A stretch of 64,000 nucleotides of DNA. Source: Hyphomicrobiales bacterium. GTDB taxonomy: Bacteria > Pseudomonadota > Alphaproteobacteria > Rhizobiales > Xanthobacteraceae. The stretch is taken from positions 117,611 to 181,610 of the forward strand of contig JACESF010000001.1 of NCBI GenBank assembly GCA_013911975.1. The letters run 5' to 3'. The translations under genes and the position numbers were made by a program. Of the stretch, positions 19,365 through 27,392 are shown in pieces. The stretch's first letter is position 1. The number at the start of each line of letters is the position of its first letter. The notes under the pieces are model-generated. The model worked only from the letters and a program-made list of their open reading frames with translations, was not told where the DNA came from and did no database searches.

Positions 19365-19988
19365 ATGGCGGACGATCGGGTCAAGCTGGTACTGGCGTCG
19401 GGTTCCCCCCGCAGGCTCGCCTTGCTCAACCAAGCGGGCATCGAACCGGACCACCTCATGCCGGCGGAGATCGACGAGACGCCGGAGCGCGGGGAATTGC
19501 CGCGCAAGCTCGCCCTGCGCCTCGCCCAGCAGAAGGGCGAACTGGTGGCCCTGCGCGCCCGCGAGGCGGGCATGAAGGCCATCGTGGTGTCCGCCGACAC
19601 GGTGGTGGCGGTGGGCCGGCGCATCCTGCCCAAGCCCGATATCCAGGACGAGGCGGATTATTGCCTGCGCCTGCTCTCCGGCCGCGCCCACCGGGTGTTC
19701 ACCGGCCTGTGCGTGGTGTCCGCGCGCGGGCGCAGCCGCACCCGCCTCGTGGAGACGCGCCTGCGCTTCCGGCGCCTTTCGGGCGACGACATCTCCGCCT
19801 ATCTCGCCTGCGGCGAATGGCGTGGGAAGGCGGGCGGCTACGCCATCCAGGGAATCGCCGGGTCGTTCGTGGTGAAGCTCACCGGCTCCTATACCAGCGT
19901 GGTGGGCCTGCCCCTCGCCGAGACGGTGGCGCTGCTCCAGGGCGAGGGCTATCCCGTGCGCCAGGGCTGGGACGGGCGCGCGGCATGA
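19365..19988 (+). CDS. maf: Maf-family nucleotide pyrophosphatase
   Basis: A 207-residue protein. The N-terminal [18 protein letters not shown] is the Maf signature, followed by E-I-D-E-T and [12 protein letters not shown], which carries the metal/base-binding aspartate, and later [10 protein letters not shown] near the C-terminus. Maf proteins hydrolyse non-canonical nucleoside triphosphates such as dTTP/UTP analogues and are tied to cell division arrest. A ribosome site (GAGGAAAAGAGA) fits the ATG. The stop overlaps the yacG start (ATGA), so the two are coupled. In relatives infA often sits between the phosphatase and maf; it is not here. Confidence 0.95.
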   Translation: MADDRVKLVLASGSPRRLALLNQAGIEPDHLMPAEIDETPERGELPRKLALRLAQQKGELVALRAREAGMKAIVVSADTVVAVGRRILPKPDIQDEADYCLRLLSGRAHRVFTGLCVVSARGRSRTRLVETRLRFRRLSGDDISAYLACGEWRGKAGGYAIQGIAGSFVVKLTGSYTSVVGLPLAETVALLQGEGYPVRQGWDGRAA

Positions 19989-20209
19989 GCGAAGCGGCGA
20001 AACGCGGCATGAGCGAAGCGTCCACCCCCGCCCGCGCGTGCCCCATCTGCGGCAAGCCTGAGGTGGAGAAATATCGGCCCTTCTGTTCCAAGCGCTGCGC
20101 GGACGTGGACCTGAACCGCTGGCTCACCGGCGCCTATGCCATTCCGGTGAGCGAGGCGGACGATGAGGACGGCGAGGACGCCTCTCCCGAGCCCTCGCGC
20201 GAGCGCTGA
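19985..20209 (+). CDS. yacG: DNA gyrase inhibitor YacG (zinc-binding)
   Basis: A 74-residue protein with the zinc site CPICG (C19, C22) and FCSKRC (C34, C38) followed by [16 protein letters not shown], the usual YacG core. The C-terminal tail is acidic. Known role: binds one zinc and inhibits DNA gyrase by binding GyrB. The first eight codons repeat the sense [11 protein letters not shown], so translation could also start at the second ATG at 20009. It overlaps the maf stop by four bases. Confidence 0.93.
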   Translation: MSEAAKRGMSEASTPARACPICGKPEVEKYRPFCSKRCADVDLNRWLTGAYAIPVSEADDEDGEDASPEPSRER

Positions 20210-20231
20210 GGCCGGCACACGGCGAGGGCGT

Positions 20232-20254
20232 CCCCCGCGGAAGGGGGTGTTTTC
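20232..20254 (+). terminator. Possible terminator after yacG
   Basis: A five-base all-GC stem (CCCCC/GGGGG) with a six-base loop GCGGAA is followed by TGTTTT, 22 bases after the yacG stop. The stem is short, so this is tentative. Confidence 0.4.
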
Positions 20255-20360
20255 GCACCGCGCGACAGGCTAAGGATAAGCTGTTCCCTGCCTTCAGCCC
20301 CCTGGCGCAGGAACGGCTGCCGGGGCGCGGCTCCGGGCGCGACCTGTTGGAGTATTCCGC

Positions 20361-21851
20361 ATGACCGTGCTGTCCCAAGCGGCGGCGGCCCCTGGCGCCA
20401 ATCCTTCCTTCTTCACCGATGCCTTCATCGGCGGGCGGTTCGTGCCCGCGCGCAGCGGCCGGCGCTTCACCACTGTCAATCCCGCCACCGGGCAGCCGCT
20501 GACCACCGTCGCCGCCTGCGACACGGACGATGTGAACGCCGCCGTGGCGGCCGCGCGCGCCGCTTTCGAGGATCGCCGCTGGGCGGGCCTGAAGCCAGGC
20601 GAGCGCAAGCGCATCCTGGTGCGGTTCGCGGAGCTGGTGCGCGCGCACCGGGACGAGCTGGCGCTCATCGAAACGCTCAACATGGGCAAGCCCATCTCGG
20701 ACGCCAAATCCATCGACGTGCGCGCCACCGCCGATTGCATCGCCTATTACGGCGAGGCAGCGGACAAGGTCTATGGCGAGGTGGCCCCCACCTCGGACGA
20801 GAATCTCGCGCTGATCCTGCGCGAGCCGCTCGGGGTCGTGGGCTGCGTGACGCCCTGGAACTTCCCCATGATCATGGCGGCGTGGAAGTTCGCGCCTGCT
20901 CTCGCCATGGGCAATTCGGTCATCCTGAAGCCCGCCGAGGAATCGCCGCTCACCGCCCTGCGCCTCGCCGCGCTCGCCCAGGAGGCGGGCATTCCGGACG
21001 GGGTGTTCAACGTGGTGCCGGGCCTCGGCGCGGAAGCGGGCGCGGCGCTGGGGCGCCACATGGACGTGGACGCGCTGGCCTTCACCGGCTCCACCGAGGT
21101 CGGCCGCTATTTCCTGCGCTATTCGTCCGAATCCAATCTCAAGCGCGTGTCGCTGGAACTGGGCGGCAAGACCGGCTTCGTGGTGGCGGCTGATGTGCCG
21201 GACCTGGACGCCGTGGCCGAGGCCGCCGCCGCCGGGATCTTCTTCAACCAGGGCGAGATGTGCACCGCCGGGTCCCGCCTGCTGGTGGATAACAAGATCA
21301 AGGATGCCCTGGTGGAGCGCGTGGTGGCGGCCGCCGCCAAATGGATGCCGGGTGATCCGCTCGATCCGTCCTCTCCTGCCGGCGCGGTGGTGAGCCGCGA
21401 GCATCAGCGGCGCATCCTGGACGCCGTCGCGCTCGGCCGGTCGGAAGGCGCGCGGCTGGTGACCGGCGGACAGGCGGTGCTGGAGGAGACCGGCGGCGCC
21501 TTCGTGGCACCCACGGTGTTCGACCAGGTGGAGCCCCATTCCTCGCTCGCCCAGCAGGAGATTTTCGGCCCGGTCCTCTCCGTCATCGGCTTCGACGGCC
21601 TGGAGGAGGGCGTGGAGATCGCCAACGGCACCCCCTACGGCCTCGGCGCGGCGGTGTGGAGCGCGGACCTCGCCGCCGCCCACAAGGCGGCGCGGCGCTT
21701 CAAGGCGGGCGTGGTCTATGTGAACTGCTTCGATGCCGACGACATCACCGTGCCGTTCGGCGGCGTGAAGCAGTCCGGCTTCGGCCGAGACAAGTCCTTG
21801 CACGCGCTGGATAAATATTCCGACCTCAAGACCATCTGGACGCGCCTGTAA
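20361..21851 (+). CDS. NAD(P)-dependent aldehyde dehydrogenase (gamma-aminobutyraldehyde type)
   Basis: A 496-residue aldehyde dehydrogenase. Catalytic residues are present: Glu266 in LELGGKTG and Cys301 in NQGEMCTAGSR; also VTPWNFPMIMAAWK and FTGSTEVGR for cofactor binding. The closest remembered relatives are PuuC/KauB-type enzymes that oxidise aminoaldehydes from polyamines. The downstream omega-aminotransferase supports this: together they could turn a diamine into an aminoaldehyde and then an amino acid. The ATG has a ribosome site (TTGGAGT). A GC-rich hairpin lies in the 123-base gap before the aminotransferase, so shared transcription is not certain. Confidence 0.9.
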   Translation: MTVLSQAAAAPGANPSFFTDAFIGGRFVPARSGRRFTTVNPATGQPLTTVAACDTDDVNAAVAAARAAFEDRRWAGLKPGERKRILVRFAELVRAHRDELALIETLNMGKPISDAKSIDVRATADCIAYYGEAADKVYGEVAPTSDENLALILREPLGVVGCVTPWNFPMIMAAWKFAPALAMGNSVILKPAEESPLTALRLAALAQEAGIPDGVFNVVPGLGAEAGAALGRHMDVDALAFTGSTEVGRYFLRYSSESNLKRVSLELGGKTGFVVAADVPDLDAVAEAAAAGIFFNQGEMCTAGSRLLVDNKIKDALVERVVAAAAKWMPGDPLDPSSPAGAVVSREHQRRILDAVALGRSEGARLVTGGQAVLEETGGAFVAPTVFDQVEPHSSLAQQEIFGPVLSVIGFDGLEEGVEIANGTPYGLGAAVWSADLAAAHKAARRFKAGVVYVNCFDADDITVPFGGVKQSGFGRDKSLHALDKYSDLKTIWTRL

Positions 21852-21871
21852 CCCTCTCGGCCCGGTCTTTC

Positions 21872-21903
21872 CCCGGCCCCGGGCGGGTTCGCTCCGGGCC
21901 GGG
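21872..21903 (+). terminator. GC-rich hairpin between aldehyde dehydrogenase and aminotransferase genes
   Basis: CCCGGCCC pairs with GGGCCGGG across a 16-base loop. No T-run follows, so it may be an attenuating or mRNA-stabilising stem, not a full terminator. Confidence 0.35.
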
Positions 21904-21974
21904 CGGGCCGGCCGAAGCTTCATGAAGACCCTTCAGGGGGCTTTGGCCCGAAGCCCCGATTGCAACCCAGGAGT

Positions 21975-23384
21975 ATGCCCATCGTGACATCCGCCCCGGT
22001 CTCCAACTCCACCGCCCACTGGCGCCACCTCGACGCTGAGCACCATCTCCATCCGTTCTCGAACACCAAGTCGCTGAACGCGGAGGGCGTGCGCGTCATC
22101 ACCCATGCGGAGGGGAGTTACATCTACGATTCCGAGGGCAACAAGATCCTGGACGGCATGTCCGGCCTGTGGTGCTCGCAGGTGGGCCACGGGCGTCACG
22201 AGATCGTGGATGCCATGGCCGAGCAGCTCAAGAAGCTCGACTATTACAACACCTTCTTCAAGACGACCCACCCGGCGGTGGTGGAGCTTGCGGCGGCCAT
22301 CGCCGAGGTGGCGCCCAAGGGCATGAAGCGGGTGTTCTTCACCTCCGGCGGCTCGGAGGCGGTGGACACCGTCATCCGCATGGTGCGCCATTACTGGGCG
22401 GCGCTGGGCAAGCCGGAAAAGCACATCCTCATCGCCCGGAAGAACGCCTATCACGGCTCCACCGTGGGCGGCGCGAGCCTGGGCGGCATGAAGCCCATGC
22501 ATGCCCAGGGCGGCCTGCCCATTCCCGGCATCGTCCATGTGCAGCAGCCCTATTGGTGGGGCGAGGGCGGCGAGATGAGCCCGGAGGAATTCGGCCTCCA
22601 TGCCGCCCGGGAAGTGGCCCGCGCCATCGACGAGGCGGGCGCGGAGAACGTGGCCGCCTTCGTGGGCGAGCCCATCCAGGGGGCGGGCGGCGTCATCGTC
22701 CCGCCCTCCACCTATTGGCCCGAGGTGCAGAAGATCTGCCGCGAGCGCAATGTCCTCATCGTCTCCGACGAGGTCATCTGCGGGTTCGGCCGCACGGGCG
22801 AATGGTTCGGCTGCCAATATATGGGCGTCGAGCCGGACCTGATCACCTTCGCCAAGGGCATCACGTCAGGCTATTTCCCGCTGGGCGGCGTGATCATGGG
22901 CGAGCGCATGGCCGAGGGCTTCATCGAGCACGGCGGCGAGTTCAACCACGGCTACACCTATTCCGGCCATCCCGGCGGCTGCGCGGCGGCGCTGGCCAAC
23001 CTGCGGCTCATGCAGCGGGAAAAGCTGGTGGAGCGGGTGAAAAGCGAGATCGGCCCCTATCTCCAAGAGCGCTGGCTGAAGCTGGCGGACCACCCCCTGG
23101 TGGGCGAGGCGCGTATGGTGGGCCTCATCGGCGCGCTGGAACTCACCCCCGACAAGGCCGCGCGGGCCAAGTTCGCGCAGGAGGAGGGCACGATCGGCCT
23201 GCTCTGCCGCGACTTCTCCTTCCGCGAGGGGCTGGTGATGCGCGCGGTGCGGGACAGCATGATCCTCGCGCCGCCCTTCACCCTCTCCTTCGCCGAGGCG
23301 GACGAGTTGGTGGACACCGTCCGTCGGGTGCTGGACCTCACCTATGCCGAGCTGAAGGCGCGGGACTGGCTGAAGGCCGCCTGA
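21975..23384 (+). CDS. Class III omega-aminotransferase (putrescine/polyamine:pyruvate type)
   Basis: About 469 residues, fold-type I PLP enzyme. Marks: DGMSGLWCSQVGHG near residue 60, FFTSGGSEAVDT (PLP phosphate), AYHGSTVGGASLGG, the VSDEVICGFGRTGEW strand, and PLP lysine K294 in TFAKGITSGY. The N-terminal phrase HHLHPFSNTKSLN fits the SpuC-like group acting on putrescine, spermidine or similar amines with pyruvate. Start is uncertain: ATG at 21975 sits only a base or two after AGGAG, so GTG at 21984, with normal spacing, is a real alternative. It follows the aldehyde dehydrogenase gene on the same strand. Confidence 0.92.
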   Translation: MPIVTSAPVSNSTAHWRHLDAEHHLHPFSNTKSLNAEGVRVITHAEGSYIYDSEGNKILDGMSGLWCSQVGHGRHEIVDAMAEQLKKLDYYNTFFKTTHPAVVELAAAIAEVAPKGMKRVFFTSGGSEAVDTVIRMVRHYWAALGKPEKHILIARKNAYHGSTVGGASLGGMKPMHAQGGLPIPGIVHVQQPYWWGEGGEMSPEEFGLHAAREVARAIDEAGAENVAAFVGEPIQGAGGVIVPPSTYWPEVQKICRERNVLIVSDEVICGFGRTGEWFGCQYMGVEPDLITFAKGITSGYFPLGGVIMGERMAEGFIEHGGEFNHGYTYSGHPGGCAAALANLRLMQREKLVERVKSEIGPYLQERWLKLADHPLVGEARMVGLIGALELTPDKAARAKFAQEEGTIGLLCRDFSFREGLVMRAVRDSMILAPPFTLSFAEADELVDTVRRVLDLTYAELKARDWLKAA

Positions 23385-23650
23385 CCCGTCTTCCATCATA
23401 TGCGACGCCCGTCCCGGCAATTGTGGCGGGGCGGGCGTTGCGGGAACTTCCGGCCGAGCCGAAGGTTATTCCCGACTGAACTCCGAAGCTTAAGTCGTTT
23501 TACCGGTCTTGATTCGGCCTGTTGGCGGAACGCGGCTTCGATATCCGAAAATCGCCCGACATTTGCCGCGATCTGCTTGGTTTTCGTCAAGTGGAACGAA
23601 GACGCGCGTCCGTCGTTTCGTCATGGGTTCTGAACAACAGGAGAGATCCC

Positions 23651-24037
23651 ATGCGAAATCGTCTTATGGTGACTGGAGCCCTTCTCGCCTCCCTCGTCCC
23701 GGGCCTGGCCTTCGCGCAGGCGTCCACCGCCACCGGCGCGGTGGGTGGCGCGGCGGTGGGCGCGGTGGTGGGTGGCCCGGTGGGCGCGGTCGTGGGCGGT
23801 GCCGTGGGCGCCACCATGGGTGCGGCGGCCGAGCCGCCGGCCGAGGTGCGTTCCTACGTGATCCAGGAGAACCGCCCCTCCGTCCGCATGGAGCGGCAGG
23901 TGGTGGTGGGCGAGCCCCTGCCGTCCACGGTGCGGGTCTACCAGGTGCCCAACAGCCAGTATGAATACAGCGTGGTGAACGACCAGCGCGTGATCGTGGA
24001 GCCCGGCTCCCGCCGCGTGATCCAAGTGATCCAGTAA
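23651..24037 (+). CDS. DUF1236-type secreted protein with glycine-zipper stretch
   Basis: A 128-residue protein: signal peptide (MRNRLMVTGALLASLVPGLAFA, cleaved about residue 22), then an Ala/Gly/Val-rich glycine-zipper region (about 28-60, repeated GAVVGG units), then a C-terminal DUF1236-like domain (VRSYVIQENRPSVRMERQVV and YEYSVVNDQRVIVEP). Probably periplasmic or envelope-associated; the function of the family is not known. The ribosome site is AGGAGAG. Its last codons (VIQ) and stop are the first unit of a 15-bp tandem repeat, described separately. Confidence 0.85.
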   Translation: MRNRLMVTGALLASLVPGLAFAQASTATGAVGGAAVGAVVGGPVGAVVGGAVGATMGAAAEPPAEVRSYVIQENRPSVRMERQVVVGEPLPSTVRVYQVPNSQYEYSVVNDQRVIVEPGSRRVIQVIQ

Positions 24038-24097
24038 CGGGTGATCCAGTAACGGGTGATCCAGTAACGGGTGATCCAGTAACGGGTGATCCAGTAA
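24026..24097 (+). repeat. 15-bp tandem repeat over the stop codon of the DUF1236 gene, 4.8 copies
   Basis: The unit GTGATCCAGTAACGG occurs at 24026, 24041, 24056 and 24071, with a 12-base partial copy at 24086. All full copies are identical. The unit length is a multiple of three and in frame with the gene, so each copy reads Val-Ile-Gln-stop-Arg. The first copy supplies the real stop; the others repeat the same codons and stop downstream. Confidence 0.97.
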
Positions 24098-24108
24098 GAC
24101 TCGCGAAC

Positions 24109-24168
24109 GGCGCCCGGCTCAGCCGGGCGCCTCCGCAGTCTTTGCACGGCCCGGCATTGCCCGGGCCG
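24109..24168 (+). terminator. Two GC-rich hairpins after the DUF1236 gene
   Basis: First stem: GGCGCCCGGC with GCCGGGCGCC around a TCA loop (24109-24131), a perfect 10-bp stem. Second stem: CGGCCCGG with CCGGGCCG around CATTGC (24147-24168). Neither is followed by a clear T-run. The convergent GST gene ends at 24192, so the stems may serve both strands. Confidence 0.5.
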
Positions 24169-24191
24169 TTCGCATGTCCGGGGAGGGCCGC

Positions 24192-24794
24192 TCAGGCGGC
24201 CGGAGGCGCGCTCTCGGAAAAGGTGGGGCAGGCGGCGGAGAAGCCGTCGAGCCACGCCACCAAAGCGGGGCGGCTGTCCCGCCAGCCACGGCCAAGGCGC
24301 AGGTCCACATATTCCAGCGCGCAGGCGAGCGTGATGGTGCCCACGGTGACGTCGCGCGGCAGGTTCGCGGCATCCGCTTCCAGCACGTCGAGGGTGCGGT
24401 TCACCTTCAGGGTCTGGCGGGCGATCCAGGCGTCATAGCGCCACTGCTCGGGCCGGAAGCGCTGCTCGTAGACCAGCAGCAGGGCGGCATCCATGATCCC
24501 GTCCGCCAGCGCCTGGAGGCGCAGGGCCGCGAAGCGCGCCTTCGGCTCCGTGGGCAGGATCTTCCCGCCGCCGGCCTCATGGTCCAGCCATTCCAGGATG
24601 ACCGGCGAATCGAACAGGGGCGGCGCATCTTCGGTGAGCAGGACCGGCAGCTTCCCCAGCGGGTTCTGCCCCATGAGGGTGTCGCCCTCGTTGCCGGTAT
24701 CGGCGATCTCCAATTCCAGCTTCAGGCCGAGATGGGCGGCGGCGGTGCGGACCTTTCGCGCGAAGGGCGAGGTCACCGAATAGCGCAGGCGCAT
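24192..24794 (-). CDS. Glutathione S-transferase
   Basis: A 200-residue protein. N-terminal thioredoxin-like domain: RLRYSVTSPFARKVR (active-site Ser region), NPLGKLPVLL (cis-Pro, glutathione-binding) and LFDSPVILEWLDH (D-S-P for the gamma-glutamyl end). The C-terminal helical domain covers about residues 90-200 with a T-I-T-L-A-C-A-L-E-Y stretch, the N-capping area. Cytoplasmic, probably conjugating or reducing with glutathione; substrate unknown. Convergent with the DUF1236 gene. Confidence 0.92.
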   Translation of the reverse strand: MRLRYSVTSPFARKVRTAAAHLGLKLELEIADTGNEGDTLMGQNPLGKLPVLLTEDAPPLFDSPVILEWLDHEAGGGKILPTEPKARFAALRLQALADGIMDAALLLVYEQRFRPEQWRYDAWIARQTLKVNRTLDVLEADAANLPRDVTVGTITLACALEYVDLRLGRGWRDSRPALVAWLDGFSAACPTFSESAPPAA

Positions 24795-24894
24795 GGAGGG
24801 CTCCGATGGGGAGGCGGGGAGGGAAGGCGCTGGACCGGACGGCCGCGTCCCGCAAAGGGTTAAAGCGTTTCCGCCTTCAACGGAAGTAGGGGGC

Positions 24895-25755
24895 TCACTC
24901 GCCCACCAGCCAGGACACCCGCGCGCGCCCCCTGCCGTCGCGCGACAGCAGCGGGGCGAGGGCGGAGAGGATGACGCGCATCTCCTCCTGGAGGGTGAAG
25001 GGCGGGTTGAGGATGATGAGGCCGGAGCCCGACAGCGTGTCCAGGCTGCGCACCTGCGCGAAATCCAGCTCCACGCACAGGGTCTTGGGGAGGCCGAGGC
25101 GCGCCACCTCGCGGCGGAACGCATCCACGGCGCGCAAATCCTTGATGGGATACCAGAGCATGACGATGCCCTGCGCGAAGCGCTCGTGCGCGTGGGCCAG
25201 GGCCTCCACGAGGCGGGAGAACTCGCCCTGCTCCTCGAAGGGCGGATCGATGAGCAGCAGGCCGCGCCGCTCGCGGGGCGGCAGGTGGGCCTTGGCGGCG
25301 AGCCACCCGTCCTGGAGCAGCACCTTGGCGCGGGAATCGGCGCCGATGCGCTTTTCCAGCTTGGTCTTTTCCTCCTTGTGCAATTCGCAGAACAGGAAGC
25401 GGTCCTGCGGGCGCGACACGGCCAGCGCCAGCGCGGGCGAGCCGGGATAGAGCCGGGCCCCGCCCTCGCTCCGCAGGCGCCGCACCGCATCGAGATAGGG
25501 CGACAGCAGCGCGGTGGCCGGGGCGGGCAGGTCGCCGGCGGCCGCGGCGGCCAGCACGCGCTCGATGCCCGCCTCCGCCTCGCCGGTCTTCTGGGCGTTG
25601 GTGCCGCCGAGGTCGTAGATCCCCGCGCCCGCATGGGTGTCGATGACGCGGAAGGGCGTGTCCTTGCGGGCGAGATGGGTGAGCACGCGGGCGAGGGCGG
25701 CATGCTTCATCACGTCCGCCCCGTTGCCGGCATGGAAGGCGTGGCGGTAGTTCAT
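24895..25755 (-). CDS. rlmJ: 23S rRNA (adenine(2030)-N(6))-methyltransferase RlmJ
   Basis: A 286-residue methyltransferase, family length. N-terminus MNYRHAFHAGNGADVMKHA is the RlmJ signature, followed by an SAM site VIDTHAGAGIYDL and the segment LLLIDPPFEEQGEF, where D-P-P-F is the catalytic N6-adenine motif. It methylates A2030 of 23S rRNA in the cytoplasm. It lies 100 bases upstream of the GST gene on the same strand; a functional link is not obvious. Confidence 0.95.
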   Translation of the reverse strand: MNYRHAFHAGNGADVMKHAALARVLTHLARKDTPFRVIDTHAGAGIYDLGGTNAQKTGEAEAGIERVLAAAAAGDLPAPATALLSPYLDAVRRLRSEGGARLYPGSPALALAVSRPQDRFLFCELHKEEKTKLEKRIGADSRAKVLLQDGWLAAKAHLPPRERRGLLLIDPPFEEQGEFSRLVEALAHAHERFAQGIVMLWYPIKDLRAVDAFRREVARLGLPKTLCVELDFAQVRSLDTLSGSGLIILNPPFTLQEEMRVILSALAPLLSRDGRGRARVSWLVGE

Positions 25756-25880
25756 GGGCAGGCCTTCATGGGTGCGTTACGCCGCGCGGGTCGCGGCGGT
25801 TTGTCGATTGCATCACGCATCCTCAAATGCACTCTTACGCGCCGGTCAAGCTCGGACCAGACATGCTGGAGGAACACCCC

Positions 25881-26288
25881 ATGAAATTCGCCGCCCTGAT
25901 CGCCGCGAGCCTGCTCACCATCCCCGCCCTGGCGCCCGTCGCCCTGGCGCAGGATGCCGCCGCGCCGAACATCGTGGGCACCTGGAAGGGCGAGAGCGAC
26001 GGCCTCAGCCAGAAGTCCGGCTGGGTGACGGGTCCGGTGACGCTCGTGGTCAGCGAGCAGCGTGGCCGCTCCTTCCGCGCCAACATCACCTATCCCTCCG
26101 AGAAGGGCGGCACGCAGACGGAGAAGCTGGTGGGCACCCTGACGCCGGACGGCAAGAACGTGCTGCTGGCCGGCGACGACACCATCCACATCGCCGTCCT
26201 CCAGGGCACCACGCTGGACGCCTGCTACCTGGAGCCGGGCGACAATGACGGCCTCGCCGTCTGCGCCCGCCTGCTGAAGCAGCCCTGA
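25881..26288 (+). CDS. Small secreted hypothetical protein
   Basis: A 135-residue protein with a clear signal peptide (MKFAALIAASLLTIPALAPVALAQD, cleavage about 24/25). The mature part is predicted beta-rich: NIVGTWKGESDG near its start and LVGTLTPDGKNVLLAGDD in the middle, with a late pair of cysteines (about 115 and 126). The G-T-W-x-G start recalls small beta-barrel, lipocalin-like domains, but I do not recognise a family. Good ribosome site GGAGGA. The palindrome array begins 35 bases after its stop. Confidence 0.75.
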   Translation: MKFAALIAASLLTIPALAPVALAQDAAAPNIVGTWKGESDGLSQKSGWVTGPVTLVVSEQRGRSFRANITYPSEKGGTQTEKLVGTLTPDGKNVLLAGDDTIHIAVLQGTTLDACYLEPGDNDGLAVCARLLKQP

Positions 26289-26323
26289 GGTTTTTGGGGG
26301 GCTGATCCCCCACGCGAGCGCCC

Positions 26324-26431
26324 GTCATGCCCGGGCTTGTCCCGGGCATCCACGGGGTGCCGGCGGGAGCAGCCGTGTGAGGTCCGCGCCTTCGACCCGG
26401 CGTGGATGGCCGGGACAAGCCCGGCCATGAC
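26324..26431. repeat. Palindrome doublet, copy 1 (reference copy)
   Basis: Left arm 26324-26354 is a hairpin with stem ATGCCCGGG and loop CTTGT (type A). Right arm 26401-26431 is the inverted arm; read on the other strand its stem is ATGGCCGGG with the same loop (type B). The two arms differ at only two positions, which pair with each other, so each arm keeps a perfect 9-bp stem. A 46-base centre separates them. Confidence 0.97.
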
Positions 26432-26538
26432 GGCAACGCGCGATGGATGAAAGCGGGCGTCCGGCTTCGACCCTGCCTGACCGCTCGCCGTATCGCCGAA
26501 GAGACTCTGCTGCCACGTGGTTCGGTAAGCAGCAGTTC

Positions 26539-26646
26539 GTCATGCCCGGGCTTGTCCCGGGCATCCACGGGGTGCCGGCGGGGGCAGCCGTGTGAGGTCC
26601 GCACCTTCGGCCCGGCGTGGATGGCCGGGACGAGCCCGGCCATGAC
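26539..26646. repeat. Palindrome doublet, copy 2, directly upstream of the GIY-YIG gene
   Basis: Left arm 26539-26569 is identical to copy 1. Right arm 26616-26646 has one change, in the loop, leaving the stem intact. The GIY-YIG start codon lies 34 bases after this arm. Confidence 0.97.
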
Positions 26647-26679
26647 GGCAATGAGCGATGGATGGAGCGAGCTTCCATC

Positions 26680-26967
26680 ATGTGCGAGGCTTATGTTTAC
26701 ATCCTGACCAATCGGCCCAACGGCACCCTTTACGTGGGCGTGACGAACGATCTCGTCCGTCGCGTATGGGAACACAGGGAGGCTTTGGCCGAGGGCTTCA
26801 CGAAGCGCTACGGACTGAAGCAGCTCGTTTATTTCGAACCGCACCAAACGATCCTGCTGGCAATCCAGCGCGAGAAGACTTTGAAGCATTGGCCTCGCGC
26901 CTGGAAGGTCCGGCTCATCCTGGACATGAATCCCGCGTGGCGGGACCTATATCTCAGCATTGTCTGA
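26680..26967 (+). CDS. Small GIY-YIG nuclease-domain protein inside the palindrome array
   Basis: A 95-residue protein that is almost entirely one GIY-YIG domain. Motifs in order: YVYIL (the GIY strand), LYVGVTNDLVRRVWEHR (the YIG strand followed by the catalytic Arg on the helix), GFTKRYGLKQLVYFE, then IQREKTLKHW where the Glu fits the metal-binding residue. The family includes UPF0213/SLX1-like single-domain proteins and homing endonucleases; no DNA-binding extension is present. ATG at 26680 starts the conserved part; ATG at 26662 is in frame and would add six residues. It is bracketed by doublet copies 2 (ends 26646) and 3 (starts 26976). Its codons are less GC-rich than neighbouring genes. 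Role unknown; an action on the flanking palindromes is my inference. Confidence 0.9.
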   Translation: MCEAYVYILTNRPNGTLYVGVTNDLVRRVWEHREALAEGFTKRYGLKQLVYFEPHQTILLAIQREKTLKHWPRAWKVRLILDMNPAWRDLYLSIV

Positions 26968-26975
26968 CCCTGCCC

Positions 26976-27072
26976 GTCATGCCCGGCCATCCACGCGGTG
27001 CCGGCGGAGGCAGCCGTGGGAGGTCCGCACCTTCGGCGCGGCGTGGATGGCAGGGACAAGCCCGGCCATGAC
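26976..27072. repeat. Palindrome doublet, copy 3, left arm shortened
   Basis: The left arm (26976-26995) lacks 11 bases, as if deleted between two direct CCCGG repeats, and its end matches the type B arm (GGCCATCCACG). The right arm (27042-27072) has one stem mismatch. This copy starts 9 bases after the GIY-YIG stop codon. Confidence 0.95.
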
Positions 27073-27178
27073 GGCAATGAGCGATGGATGAAAGCGGGCG
27101 TCCGGCATCGACCAGGCCTGACCGCTCGCCGTCTCGTCGAAGAGACTCTGCTGGGACGGGCTCGGTAAACAGCAGTTC

Positions 27179-27286
27179 GTCATGCCCGGGCTTGTCCCGG
27201 GCATCCACGGGGTGCCGGCGGGAGCAGCCATGTGAGGTCCGTACGTTCGGCCCGACGTGGATGGCCGGGGCAAGCCCGGCCATGAC
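27179..27286. repeat. Palindrome doublet, copy 4
   Basis: Left arm 27179-27209 is identical to copy 1. Right arm 27256-27286 differs by one base next to the loop. Confidence 0.97.
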
Positions 27287-27392
27287 GCAACGAGCGATGG
27301 ATAAGGGCGGGCGTCCGGCTTCGACCATGCTTGACCGCTCGCCGTCTCGCCGAAGAGACTTTGCAGGGACGTGGCCCGGTAAACAGCACCTC

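Noticed and set aside
26680..26967. Homing endonuclease of an intron or intein
   Set aside because: No interrupted host gene and no DNA-binding extension; only the compact GIY-YIG domain is present.
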